Assembly (NCBI GenBank): GCA_015680685.1
Contig: MNCI01004383.1
Span: 152,672 to 196,958 of the forward strand
Reading direction: 5' to 3'
Source: Gnetum montanum
Lineage: Eukaryota; Streptophyta; Gnetopsida; Gnetales; Gnetaceae
DNA: 44,287 nt
Shown: positions 30,241-42,549 of the stretch, one piece after another
How the letters are laid out: every line of letters starts with the position of its first letter
Position numbering within the stretch: position 1 is the first letter of the stretch
Notes under the pieces: generated by a model
Seen by the model: only the letters and a program-made list of their open reading frames with translations
Told to the model about the DNA's origin: nothing
The model's database searches: none
Position numbers and translations under genes: made by a program

Positions 30241-31389
30241 TCAACTCCCCCAACATTTGATGCGAAGAGTTAGTCCATAGTAGAATCTCAACAATAAAGG
30301 GCCAACACTAGACACCATATGATAATGCACCTAAAATAAAATATTTGAAGCTAGATTTCTTGGAAAATATGGACAATGCATTTTAAAATAAGTTTGCTTC
30401 AATCTTCTATGCTTAATAATTTGTTTTCATTATTTCCACTCCACATCAGTGATTTATACTTTGTTTAAATTATTTTCAGAAATTGAATCTAGGATTTGAT
30501 GTCCATCCTAAAGCTCTTACTATTAAGATAAGCTCTTATCTTAGTATAAAGAATTTATCTAATATTAACGTTCAATTTGAGAAAAAATAAAAAATGAAGA
30601 TGACCTAACATATGAGATTGCATGTTGTGCTATAAAAAAATAGAGGCAACATCTTTATGTGACAGAGAGAGATGGTACAAAAAAATAAGTCCAATGCTTA
30701 CCTAAACAAGTAAATATTATAACATTTGAAAAGGTTACCTCAATTAGATTACCAAAAACTAGCAAAGAAAACTACAAGGTAAAACTTGGAATATCAAAAT
30801 GCTAGTGTAAACCTAAATGTTTGCAACAAAAAACTTTAATAATAATTAATGTAGTTTATAAAGGGATCATTTGAATTGGGTTCTTGTTCTACTAATTTAA
30901 CCTGGACCTCTTGTATATGTGTTTTCATATTTTCTCAATCACTATATTATTATTCCCAATCGCTTGAACCAATGTTATATTTGTTTATGCATAAATTTTA
31001 GATATATCAACACCTAGAAAAACTTGTTTAGAGAGACTATTACTTAGGTTGCCTCTCGTATGGGTATGGAAACCTGAGAATAGACTTAGTTGGTTGGGTG
31101 ATGTGGTGTTTTGTGATGTATATAGATGCTAGTAAATTAAATAATTTCAACAAGAAAATATAAAGGATAGTTCAAGATAACTTTGATAGAAAGACAATCA
31201 TTTCCTTTAAATTTCCAATAATAAAACATGGGGATTAATAAAGCATGAAATTAAAGTAGAAAATAGATGATGATAGGATTAATCTAGGTTTAAAAGTAAG
31301 ATGGGTTTTGTGTTTAAACCATAGCAAAAAAAACTTAGTTCATGAAAAAGATAGCAGAATGGAAAATAAATTAGCTCAAAATGAGCACA

Positions 31390-32400
31390 AATGTTACAAA
31401 TTTTGGTGGCTCTGGCTGAGCTCTAGTTATTAATGCATGCTACCTTTGATGCCACCTATAGTTCTCTACTAACTGCTATGCACAATTGTTCATGTTAACG
31501 TTGTTGCTACCACTACTAGCACCAATTGTAGGCACATGCTACTATATGTCACCATCTACCACATGTTGCTGTGATTGGACTACTAGTGCCATGCACACCT
31601 CCATTGCTATTGACATGTGTTGCCACTATTGCTAATGATAGTTTACCATTGACCACCATTGTTCGCATTGCACATTGTCATGTAGGCCATCAGTTGACCT
31701 ACCTTGCAACCATTGGATACCAATGCCAATTGTTGACATGTGCTATTGCTACCTGTCATGCACCACCTATCATCTACTGTAGTGTGTCACACACCATTGT
31801 TCATGCTTTTCTAATGTGCTTGCCACTACTAATGCCACTGGTAACATCTGCTATTGTTGTGGCATGTCCCTGATGCATTGGCCTACCATTTTTGGTCACC
31901 ACATGCTATGCATCATCCATTGCCTATATCTCATGCCACACGACTTGACCATTAGCTATAGCTCACACACAAACACTGCTTGCAATGTCCAGTAGGATTA
32001 CCACGACTTGCTGACCCTTGTAGATGCTTTAGATGCTTGCAAATGTCCCAAACGCTTCAAATGCTTGTAGATGCTCTAGATGCTAATGTTACCCATAGTT
32101 GCCACACACCTACTATTGCTATTAAGAGAAAGAGAGAGAGGCCTAGAGATCCCCACCATCATTGCTTGCTTGACATCCTAAGATAGAGAGAGAGAGTGTG
32201 CTTCCCTTGTAGCATCATAGATGTGCTCCACATTCCACTACTAGCTAGAGAGACCTCCCTTTCCTATTACTCTTCTTGTTGCTTTTAAAGTAGCTCCTAG
32301 TTGATGCCATGAAATGTCCATGTTGCACAATCACCACCACTATGTCCACCCCTTCAATGTAACTATTGTCACTCTCACTGGAGGAAACATGTTATTCTAG
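31390..32400. repeat. cryptic simple-sequence region rich in TGCCAC/ACCATTG words
   Basis: About 1 kb, much richer in C and G than its flanks, is built from degenerate short words: TGCTACC, TGCCACT, ACCATTG, CACATGTTGC, GCTATTGCTA, and AGATGCT near 32030. Short AG runs lie at 32128 and 32184. A 100-codon open stretch at 31571-31873 is a by-product of this composition. No exact period is obvious. Confidence 0.6.
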
Positions 32401-34479
32401 TTTTAGTTCTCATTCCTGAATCATCTATTTTAAAATGAAAACGTTGTGGGGGTCTCGAAATCTTCATTAAGTTATTTTCCTTAGTCTCTTGCCTTGGGTG
32501 GGAACCTAGATTTTTAGTTTTGTGTGATGGTAGGAATGTGTATGGAGCTCAAGAAATGAAATGTTAATGATGCATTAAAGTTTTTGGCCAAGCATATTTC
32601 CAAGGAATTCATTATCAAACCTAATAGCTTGCCAGATAATGTTATATCTTAATACGTTTCATTGAATTTGAATTTGTTAAATAAGCCTTATTTATTTGTT
32701 GGCTAGTTTTTAGAAAGAGTTGGTAGAATACATATCTTTCTTGTGGTAAGGCCAATGGTTTTAGGTCTTTTAATTTCATATTAATGTTCAATGGTTAGCA
32801 TTTCCTTATTCATGATTTTAAATAAAACATAAAATGTTGTTATTAAATGAATATAACTCAATGGCTTAAGTTTTCTACTTAGCTTGTCTTGGGAGTTAGT
32901 GTGGCAGAATTGAGTACTTGTTATACTCATACAACATAGAATAATCAATTTCAGTTCATGGTTCTGTTGATGTCAGCCTAAATGAAGAGCAAATCAATCT
33001 CATCAATTGGGCATTAACTAAGAACCACGAAAAATTGATAATTTAAATATTTTTAGAATCCTTGTATACTTTGAAATGGTTAGATATTATCATTAAAAAA
33101 ATCATCATGCATGGGATTTAAAACTCATGTGATCTCTAATTTTCATAGAATTGAAACTAAATAGCCATGGCCTTGTGCCTAGCATGGGTGATGTTGGCAT
33201 CAACACTTAGCCCCCAAACTAGAAATTGCATGCAAGTGCAAGGAACAGTGAAACCAAAGAAATTTTAAAAGGAGATGCAAAAGATAGATAATCAAAAATA
33301 TTATAAAATAGAGATAAATTAAAATTTGAAAGAAAACTATATTGATCTAAACATGATTAAAATAACCATCAAAAGAGAACTAAACATCGGCCACCCTTAC
33401 CACACCATCTTATTTAATTAAGATCAAAACATATACTCTTTATAAATCATAACTTTAACTACATAGATACATATATACATACATACATACATATATAATT
33501 AAAGTATATAATTAAGATCTCATTCCCAAATTTCTCACAAGGTAAAAGAAAAATGTATATGGACTACTTTGAACATAAGACTTATACTAAACTTTATGAA
33601 GAGGACATGTTTTTTTAGATCATAGCTAGCCACAACTTTCAGATTTTTCCTTGGGATTTATTTTTTTAAATTTTGGGAAGATAGGTTTAAAAGATGAATG
33701 AAGGTGAGGATGAGGATTGCTACCACACTCAATAACTTATTAAATTGCTAATGAACATGGTCCTTATCCTTTTTCTTTTGTCTCTTTTTTGAGGAAACAT
33801 TTCTCATGGCATACTTCATTCTTATGGTAGGAATTCCAACATGAGTTTGGTTGATTAGTTGCATTGCCAAAGAACATGGTCCTTTTCGAACTTTTCCCAT
33901 GGTGTAGTTCAATCCTTGTGCACATGCTTTTTTTTTTTATAATCTCGATGACATCATAGGAAGTCTCCTAGGTGGCTAAGGATTCTCAAGTGGAGATGAA
34001 CACACTTCACCTAGTTATTCACACGATAGTCATGGATCATCACACTTGAGGGTTGGGGATTATGATAGGGAAAATGCATATTCCAAGGTCACCTAGTGAT
34101 TGTGCTAACTGTTTTCCAACTTCACATATGATACATTCATATGATCATGATGATTACATGATAAGTTAGCATAAATCCCATCCTCCATAATCCAACATAA
34201 CTAATAAAACTAAAACCTTCAAATACATTGGAGAGAATCATATTATTATTGAAATATATCATATAAAGGAGAATTTATGTAATAGTAATAGGATATATCA
34301 TATAAAGCATTATACTTGCATTATTTTCCAATGGTGTTAGGATGACCCATTTCCTAGTAACTCATATGACCATAATGATTACTAAAATCATATGAAAAGC
34401 CTGAATCAAACCAAAACCAATATGCTAAGAAAGAGACAATGGAAATACAAAGAACATATGAAATGCAACTATATACAAA
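32401..34479. other. non-coding; possible 3' end of the minus-strand gypsy element
   Basis: On the minus strand GTTTGGGGGCTAAG (about 33203-33217) followed by TGTTGATGCCAACATC looks like a polypurine tract and LTR start. This would put the gypsy 3' LTR left of 33203. I could not match it to a second LTR, so this is tentative. There is an (ATAC)n run at 33470-33495, and a decayed duplication around AACATGGTCCTT at 33748 and 33873. Confidence 0.35.
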
Positions 34480-34569
34480 TGAAATGTATGGTGAAAGAGA
34501 AGAAAGCATGCAACTAGGTGCCCATGTTGGACACCTAAGTAGAAATGCTGTAAATGAAATGCATTAAAA

Positions 34570-34780
34570 TCTCTATGTAACTTATATCCTTGTAAACAAA
34601 AATTTTGTAAACATTGGGGCCAATAACATCTATAACTTGGAATGGACCTGACCGCATAGGAGAAAACTTAGTTTGAGGATCTCTTTGACTAGATGCTCTA
34701 TCTCTTTTTAGGAATAGATCTTCTATTTTAACTACTTTACCTACATATTTTTGTCAAACCATATTTTAACAATTTGTTAA
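34570..34780 (-). pseudogene. gypsy integrase C-terminal remnant
   Basis: The minus strand reads K-V-V-K-I-E-D-L-F-L-K-R-D, then F-S-P-M-R-S-G-P-F-Q-V-I-D-V-I-G-P-N-V-Y-K-I. This matches the integrase tail of gypsy elements (GDLVLK...WxGPF.V....G...Y.L), which binds DNA. It follows the RT fragment with nothing of the catalytic integrase between. Confidence 0.75.
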
Positions 34781-35239
34781 TGATTCAAATTACAAAAATC
34801 AATACATAATCATAATTTACTTGTTCATTTTCTATCAAGCACTAAATTTTATGTCTAACTTGAATGTCTCACATGATGAATAATTTTAGATTCTAAAAGT
34901 TCATCAAGTTCTTCTTTCATCCAAGTTTCAATATTTGGTCTAATAGGTCTAAGTTTTCATAAATCATTGAATAAATTTTCTTTAGTCGCTATTTTAAGAG
35001 AGATCTTATTTGAAAGATATGAAATTCTTTGATATAGATTCTTCATTAATTTGAGAAAATTTAAAATAGTAATCACTAAATTTACCCTTGGAAAATAGAA
35101 ATTCATAAATATGATCATCATCACCAAAAATTGAAAAGAAGAGAAATTATTTGGAATAGAATAGGAGTTAACCTTTTCAATAATTTTTTTAGAACCCCAA
35201 GCACTGTGTCTTTGGAGACATTGCTCTTCGGAGTTAACA
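34781..35239 (-). pseudogene. gypsy reverse transcriptase, N-terminal remnant
   Basis: The minus strand reads L-R-P-I-R-P-N-I-E-T-W-M-K-E-E-L-D-E-L-L-E-S-K-I-I (about 34955-34885), the usual lead-in to the gypsy RT. After stops where Trp/Ser positions are expected comes L-C-I-D-F-C-N-L-N-H (34808-34781), corresponding to C-(V/I)-D-F-R-x-L-N with Arg changed to Cys. The catalytic YxDD block is absent. Upstream (35239-35060) the frame connects to the protease linker on the far side of the nested element. Confidence 0.75.
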
Positions 35240-35244
35240 TCTAT
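35240..35244. repeat. target-site duplication, left copy (TCTAT)
   Basis: TCTAT precedes the LTR at 35245; the same 5-mer follows at 41688-41692. Confidence 0.9.
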
Positions 35245-35829
35245 TATAACAACGTTGCCCCGACGTTTTCCAGCACCCCAAGGAATTCATGAAGATCCAA
35301 TGGATCTGGGGTGGAAGACCTGGGGAATACGCCTCAAGCAAGTAAGCAACTCATGAGTGAGTGCAAGAAGAAGCACAACTTCTTAACGTACATGACCATG
35401 CACCTCATGGAGGGTAACCAACTCCAAAATGAGGACCAAGCAAACAAGCACACACACAACCTTGTAGACAACATCGGTGGGAGGGGAGATGATGCACCTA
35501 CAAGGGAAGGTGCCTCACCCCTAGATCCCTCATGATCTTGGTACAAGGTGTGGCCAGACATCACACCAAAACTATCCAGTCTTGGTTGCCTACATATCTA
35601 CGACCACCGTAGAATTAGGGCCATGTAGTTCTCCATGGAGAAGAGGGAATGAAAAGGACTTAGAGAAGAGTTTTGTAATAGGATGGTGTCCTATTGCTAG
35701 CTTAGTACCACCAAGCCTGGGTGGGTTTATTAACACTTGAGAGTCACCCGAGGGTGCCTTAAAGTGTTCCATGGCCCCTGAACCATGGGGAGAGCCCAAG
35801 AGAACCACCACTCTAGGACATCTCTCACA
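35245..35829 (-). repeat. 3' LTR of the LARD-like element (585 bp)
   Basis: The plus strand reads TATAACAACGTTGCCCC...GACATCTCTCACA; the first bases were TGTAAC in the other copy. It is CpG-richer than the surroundings. Confidence 0.9.
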
Positions 35830-35842
35830 ATCCTTCCCCACA
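35830..35842 (-). promoter_or_regulatory. polypurine tract of the LARD-like element
   Basis: The minus strand TGTGGGGAAGGAT directly precedes the LTR start TGTGAGAGATG. Confidence 0.7.
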
Positions 35843-38800
35843 GAAGGAAGCAACGTCCTCAGAGTGGAGCCTAGGATAGCTTCAAGTGTACACTTCTAAA
35901 TGGGTTCAGAACTCCATCAATTCCAAGGATCCATCAACTCCTTAGATGCCAGGCTTGAAGGACAGTACCAACCCCAACACCTGATACATCCTTCCATCCA
36001 ATGCCTTGCATGAAACACAAGGGCAATTAGAGGAAGCCCAAATCCTTCCCTTCTCTATATGAGCAGGAGAGTCCAACCTAAAGGGCCAACGTCTCTAAGG
36101 TGTCCCCTAGATCCATCCCTTTTGAGGGTCTAGAGACATATCTTCTTACGTAAGCCCACACTTATGCAAGAAGACAACTCATCTTCCACAAGTCCCATCG
36201 AGTTCCTTTGTGAATGGCATCTCAGCACCCATTGATTTTTTTGAGGGCTCACCAGGGCCACTACCCATGATGAGGGACTTGGGAACATCACACTAAGAGG
36301 GAGGACATGCTCCGAAGAGCAATGTCTCTACAAGCAACTCATGCTTGCCAGAACTTCATGTTCTAATACTCGCATCGAGACCCATGGGGTCTCACCAGTG
36401 CAACCATCTGAGCACTAATTCCATGTGCATCGGTACCATGCACATTCTCTTTTCCTCATCATGTTTGTTCGAGCTGGTATGAAGGGATTCAAGCATGTTC
36501 TCCCTTTCAAACAAGGTACAAGGGTAGATATTTTGAGCTTGACCTTACCATCTATAGACACCAACATCACATGCCTCAATTCATCATTCATGATTCCATA
36601 GTATTCCAATGAGAGAGAAGATCCAAAAATTTGTTTTGAAATTTCTCCAGGAGGCTAACATACAAAAAGCCCCAACTATCATCAACACCTCTTGTGATTG
36701 TCCAACATCAAGAATGCCTGCTCAAATGTTAGAACAAGTGGAGGGTCAATTGGGTAGCCAACCCCATGAAAATCCTCCATCACCTATCTCATATCAGCCA
36801 TAAGCCCATCATTGAATAAAACCATAACATCCCTTTCAACCATAACATACCTTTCATGGAGAAGGATCACCCACATTTGCCACATGCAAGCCATCCTTGC
36901 CACACCAAGTTATGGCACAAGCACCATTTTTTTGAACACTAGGTCCAGGAATGAATATAGAGTCACCTCAGAGAGTAACCTAATCATGAATTCTCCAAGT
37001 AATATCAACATTCTCAGAATTTTCATTTCCCCACTATATCAAGACTGACTGCCAGTCTCACGATCAACACCTTTCATTAGATTTTGCACTTGTAGGAAGG
37101 ATCCTCTTTGGGAGGTTTCTTCCATAGGTAAGTATAGTAGCCCAGCTACACCTTACCCATCATACATGCTCAAGTAGTCAATATAGCCAATAGAACCATA
37201 TCATGGAACTGTCACTAGCTGAGGGAAGACATGGGTTCACAAGTCTTACCCAATTCAATTTTTCCCCTTGAGAACAACTCGAGACACCAAGCAGTTCATC
37301 CCTTTGATCAAGAGGGATTTTTTTTTTCATCTTGGGAGATCTGGGTTTTTGTTTCATACATCCCAGTCAAGCCTATTTACATCAATTTGTGGTGGACAAG
37401 GCCGCACCACTACCTATTATCATTCAACCCAAAAAACAGAGACAAGTCAGCAGTAACATCTTGCCCATAGGAGGACCAGGTCCTCAAGATAGTTTTACAT
37501 GGAATGGGCTTTCATTAACATCATTTACAAATCAAACACAAAACGATTCATCCTCGAAGGGTTTACAATAAGGATGATCTACCAGAGAACCCCAACAAGG
37601 AAGTTCCTCTGAAGCCCCAAAAACTGAGAGAGTACACAATATCATGCCTTGCTTACATGAAGAGCAATATGTATCTTTAATTTACATCAACAACACGACC
37701 TCACAAAGGAGGTTTCATGAATTTCACTAGGGTAACAACATTCTGTCTCTAAGAACAAGCCCCACGAGTTCACAAACATAGGACCATAGCTAGGAAAAAG
37801 TCCCAAACATCAACTACTTATAGGAGACAACCGTCTCAATACCACCTACCTTATTATTTCAAGAACTGAAGAGGGCATCCATTGAAATGAAGAATGATCC
37901 CTCATGACCAACTCTGCTATTCCACTAGGGAGGTGAGAACACCAACATGAATTAACCTCATACCAGAGACATGGGACAATACATCCGGGAGGGACTGCGT
38001 GATACATTAGCATACATAAGGGACAAGGTACACAGAAAAATTCAGTAAGACACCATAGCCTATTAGGCACAACAAGTCCCCAATCTCGGAATCACGCCAT
38101 ATACAACAAATGCACCAATAAGTCCCAATCTATGAGAGCACATCATAGCTCTCCAAAGCACCAAAATCAATTAGTCATGAGAGCCCACCAACATGCACAA
38201 ATCATTAGAAGCCCATAATCATGAGAGCATCAACTGAAGTGTTTTGAGCACATTCAAGCCCACCAAGGAAGGCCACTAAGAGAAATCACAATTTTTGTAT
38301 CTGTAACGTCATTTATTCAAGGATGGACCACCATCCCATCATTTGGACAAGTGCTCCATGATCGCTTCCAACATGGAAGAGAAAGTCTAGGTGCCAATAC
38401 CTAGAACTCGACTCAAATCCACTGGTAGACATCACATTGATTTGAATTTCAGTCATCATCGATCATCTGTGGACAATATCTTTGCCAGTCCAGGAACACA
38501 AGAGAATGTGTTCCCAAGATTTGTCCTATATTAAGGACGTTCACCAAGCATACACCATCCAGGCATGCCAACATCATCAAGAATACATGGCACCAGTTCA
38601 TGAGTATAATGGGCAAGGACATGCCCTGGTCTATTCGTTACAACATGGTATCCAACTGAAGAGTTTCCCATAAGGTATTTAGAAGGATTATACATCAAGG
38701 CACAATGGCCATTTACAACATATAGCAAGGGTGCTTCAAAACAAGCACAAGGAAAACAACATACATCAATCTTGGCCTTGTCACAGTGTGTGGCATAGGC

Positions 38801-41089
38801 CTACACCCAGGAGACAACTAAGTCACATAGGCAATACATCCAACAATTTTTGAGTGCATACAACTAAATTGAGAATACCACAAGGGTACATTTAACACAT
38901 ACAAGGATAGGATTACATTCATATATGGGAACATACATGGTATTTGGGAATGCTACCCAAGCCTAAAAGGCTATAGGACAGCTACCCAAGCCCATCCTAG
39001 GCTACAGAATTTAGGCCACCAAGAGCATACCATGAAGAACCATGCTATTTTGAGAAAAACCTGTCTCTGTCACAAAGCATAAATGATCATATGTCATTGC
39101 ACCACTAGCTCAAAAGATACATGATCTATCGTCGCATTGAACCCACTGCACGGGTAACCTCAAACGAAAACGATTTGAGACATGAATGCAACGATCGAAT
39201 AACGAAACACACCAATTGAGTATCCACCATCCTTCCATAGTGGGACCTCATTGCATTGGCCACTCTTGGGCCATCAGTATCCAACATGGCCAAGGATACC
39301 ATATCATGCCATCTGCTAGCCCAATATCTGTAGGGTCTAGGACAGATCACCATCCTCTGCTAGTGCTCCCCCAGCATAGAGAGGAAAACAAATCATAATG
39401 TACGTGCTGATCCATCACAGCCAAGGTACTAATAAATCCACAACCCAATGTTGGGATTCTGAGACCAAATAATCAGTTCATGAAGGTCTTAAGAGCACAT
39501 ATCTTTCCCATAGACATAGTGCTCATAGAATCAACTGAGGTCACCATTGGTTGCATCTTTGTACCTGTGCTACCTGCAAACACTGAGACATAAGCTCAGA
39601 AACATATAAGCTAGCAGGAACATGATTAGCACATCAACCTCATTCACAACCATCAAGCATGATCATATAACAAAGTCATATCACTCTTGCACATCATAAA
39701 ATTCAAGACCTCAGCAACATGCATAGAGATCAATCATGCAAAACATTGATGGAGGAATTTGATCCCCACTCAAAAAAATGATTTCATCATGAGGCACACC
39801 AAGAGAGAGAGATAACACACTCTTAGAATTTCAAGATTCATGCACAACAATCATTCCCAGCAACTAACACTAGCCTCAACTAGGACCAAAATCTCAACAC
39901 CATTGTATGAGTCATGGGCAATAGACAATCATCATCTGAACCAAAATCTCAACACCATCGTATGTGTCATCCCAAGGTCTATCCAAAAACAAGTCTACAT
40001 CAAACCAATTCTCGCAATAATGAGCAACATCACGAAGGATGCATTCACAAGAAGACTCTCCTCAAAATAGGTGCAGTCTCAACAAGAACCAATAATATGA
40101 TGTTCCACAACAATTAGTCTTCAAATCAAAGTGACCAAGGAATGTCACCAATCAAAATAGTGATGCCATGAGTCCAAGGGCAATACCACCAGCTCAACAA
40201 GGAGCATAACTCGCAAGGATCAACAATAAGGGAAATCATGCCTCATGCACAATAAGTTGTCAAACAGGACAACAATTGTTTGGCTTTGGGATGACACAAA
40301 CAACCACTGCATCCTCAACGTTCCCAACAATAAGTCATCATACCACGTAAAACATTAAGCCTTGCATTACGAATGATAGACACACCCAAGATAACATGCA
40401 TGTAGAATTTGAAAGTGCAACCAAGAAGACACGCATACACAAATAGACAAACATACAATCGCAAGCACAAACGTACAAAGTCTACCAACAACAATCTTAG
40501 TCCACCTAGAACAAGGCTCACCAAGAGCACATGTCCAAAAGATCTCCATCCTGAGGTACTTGGGAACCATCTTGTCCTAATTTGTATTTTCCCATACTCA
40601 TTATATCTAGGGTGATTGGGAGTGCCAAGGATATCATATCCTACATGATTCAAGAAATGCCATCTTGAAACATGTCATCTGGGTGGAAACCAAAGCAGAA
40701 ACTGGGTTTGATTCATCCTAGATGAATCATTGGAGACCTGAGATGGGAGCTCCTTGAGCAACAAAATTTCTAAGCTGCCAGTAGAACTCCTCTCAACCAT
40801 ATCGCATACAATCACAACTAGTCCAACCACAAGTAAACAAGTGGATGAGATCACCACAACACCATCGTTTAGATCATCACAAAGAGCAACATACATTAGT
40901 TGCTCACAGTTTCTCATCTATCCCCTCATGAAGAGAGTAGAACATTTCCATCATGGAACTCTTAAAAAATACACAAGGATATGATCCTAGATCACCTAGG
41001 TATGAATCCAAAAGGACCATTAACCAAATACGATCAATGGAGTAACACAACCAAAGAGCACAACCATATCCCAACAAAATTTCAAAAAT
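35843..41089 (-). other. interior of the LARD-like element, no gene recognised
   Basis: The plus strand is rich in A and C (CAACATCA, ACAAG words), and long frames are short and unrelated to retrotransposon proteins. The longest minus-strand frame (40315-40653, 112 codons) is a low-complexity Val/Leu/Cys stretch. A 64-codon minus frame at 36415-36609 (MEYYGIMNDELRHVMLV...) looks more protein-like but I cannot name it. A short local duplication, AAAATCTCAACACCAT, occurs at about 39888 and 39942. Confidence 0.6.
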
Positions 41090-41101
41090 TCTCTTATACC
41101 A
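41090..41101 (-). promoter_or_regulatory. primer binding site, initiator tRNA-Met type
   Basis: The minus strand TGGTATAAGAGA lies two bases after the LTR end and has two differences from TGGTATCAGAGC. Confidence 0.75.
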
Positions 41102-41103
41102 TC

Positions 41104-41687
41104 TGTAACAATGTTGCCCCAACATTGTTTGGCACCCCAAGGAATTCACGAAGATCCAATGGATCTGGGAGGGAAGACCTGGAGAATATGCCTCAAGCAA
41201 GCAAGCAACTCATGAGTGAGTGCAAGAAGAAGCATAGCTTCTTAACGTACATGACCATGCACCTCATGGAGGGTAACCAACTCCAAAATGAGGACCAAGC
41301 AAACCAGCACACACACAACCTTGTAGACAACATCGATGGGAGGGGAGACGATGCATCTACAAGGGAAGGTGCCTCATCCCCAGATCTCTCATGATCTTGG
41401 TACAAGGTGTGGCCTAGCACCACACCAAAACTATCCAGTCTTGGATGCCTACATATCTACAACCATCGTAGAATCAGGGCCATGTAGTTCTCCACGGAGA
41501 AGAGGGAATGAAGAGGACTTAGATAAGAGAGTTGAAACAGGAGGTGTCCTATTGCTAGCTTGGTACAACCAAGTCGGGGTGGGTTTTCTAATACTTGAGA
41601 GTCACCCGAGGGTGCCTCAAAGTGTTCCATGACCCCTGAACCATGGGAAGAGCCAAATAGAACCACCACTCTAGGACATCTCTCACA
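41104..41687 (-). repeat. 5' LTR of the LARD-like element (584 bp)
   Basis: The plus strand reads TGTAACAATGTTGCCCC...GACATCTCTCACA. It is colinear with 35245-35829. Confidence 0.9.
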
Positions 41688-41692
41688 TCTAT
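41688..41692. repeat. target-site duplication, right copy (TCTAT)
   Basis: Identical to 35240-35244. Confidence 0.9.
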
Positions 41693-42004
41693 AGTAGTGG
41701 CCATTTGAGCTAAGCCCTCAAACTTGGCTCCAAAAGTCCTAGATGAAAGCACACCATAAGTGGATGACATATTGACTACTAAAATATTCGTATAGCATGT
41801 AAAAGTAGGGTATTATTTAATTTGTACTTTTACTCCCTTTAATGACCCTACCACAAGTACATTAGATCCATCAAGTTGTATCAAACTTCTTGCTTGTGGT
41901 AGCATCCATGCTCCTAATGATTTATATGCCTCAAGTGGTATGACACTAAGAGTTGTGCAAGAATCCATCAAAAAATTGTGAACATTCTTTCCCAAAATGA
42001 CCAA
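41693..42004 (-). pseudogene. gypsy retropepsin-like protease and linker
   Basis: The minus strand from 42004 reads H-N-F-L-M-D-S-C-T-T-L-S-V-I-P-L-E-A-Y-K-S-L-G, a retropepsin active site with D-S-G changed to D-S-C. Next come V-V-G-S-L-K-G-V-K-V-Q-I, a stop near 41813, and S-T-Y-G-V-L-S-S-R-T-F-G-A-K-F-E-G-L (41765-41710). That last segment is typical of the stretch after the protease in some plant gypsy polyproteins. The frame is cut at 41692 by the nested element and resumes at 35239. Confidence 0.75.
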
Positions 42005-42234
42005 TGTTGTTAAGAAAGATTATTGATGTTTCTTGTTCGACATGGAATTGCTTGCATTTTGTATTGATAACGCATTAGGGATTTCTGCAAAATGAACTTA
42101 CGTTTTGGTTGTTGGAGATTTTTCTTTATTGGTTTCAGATGTATGAACTATCTTTTGAATCACATCTTTCATTTCATTAAAATGTAGAAGATCATACATT
42201 TAAATGTTGGCTTTAACTCTTTTCAAATCCTTAG

Positions 42235-42549
42235 CTAGATCATAAGTCTTATGTTCATCTTTGGCCTCTTGTTGAGATGGAGTTCTTCTAGGTATAGGAA
42301 GGAAGTTTGGTCATTGTGGGATGTTTGCTTGGGATGGTCCAGTTTGATTATTTTTGTTATTTTGACTAGGAGCTCTTTTTTTGGAGGAGTATATGGATTA
42401 TTCCTAGTTTTTTGATTTGTGGTGTCTATAATGTCACTAAGCCTATGGTAGCAAGTGTTATGTGGGTTGGGATCACTTATCATAACTTGTTCCAATGAGG
42501 GAACTTCTTCATTTTCTTTTTCATGAGGTATGTTTAAGACCATAATTGG
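42235..42549 (-). pseudogene. gag-protease spacer, open frame
   Basis: A 102-codon frame ending at 42235 (MVLNIPHEKENEEVPSLEQ...) lies between the zinc-knuckle motif and the protease. It is polar and lysine-rich with no recognised domain. By position it is the gag-protease linker of the gypsy element. Confidence 0.55.

Larger units (their letters stand above)
28770..31389. other. non-coding sequence with a SINE, a microsatellite and a dispersed repeat
   Basis: Apart from the features listed separately at 29161, 29281 and 30039, nothing is recognised in it. A poly-A run stands right of the LTR at about 28782. Confidence 0.5.
35245..41687 (-). mobile_element. complete 6.4-kb LTR element without coding content (LARD-like), nested in gypsy
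   Basis: Near-identical-length LTRs (35245-35829, 41104-41687) are flanked by TCTAT. Orientation is minus. Next to the right LTR the minus strand reads GA then TGGTATAAGAGA (41090-41101), close to the initiator tRNA-Met PBS TGGTATCAGAGC. Next to the left LTR it reads TGTGGGGAAGGAT (35830-35842), a polypurine tract. The 5.27-kb interior has only short frames; I found no gag, protease, RT, RNase H or integrase motif on either strand. This fits large retrotransposon derivatives (LARDs), moved by another element's enzymes. The LTRs differ by several percent by eye. Confidence 0.88.

Noticed and set aside
31571-31873. 100-codon open frame as a gene
   Set aside because: It lies in the low-complexity island and its residues mirror the repeated words.
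32440-33203. A defined 3' LTR of the gypsy element left of the tract at 33203
   Set aside because: The tract and the TGTTGATGCC start look right, but I found no matching 5' LTR near 43.8-44.1 kb and no left end, so it is only mentioned as tentative.
40315-40653. 112-codon minus-strand frame in the LARD-like element as a protein gene
   Set aside because: Low-complexity Val/Leu/Cys/Arg composition, overlapping open frames on the other strand, and no recognisable motif.
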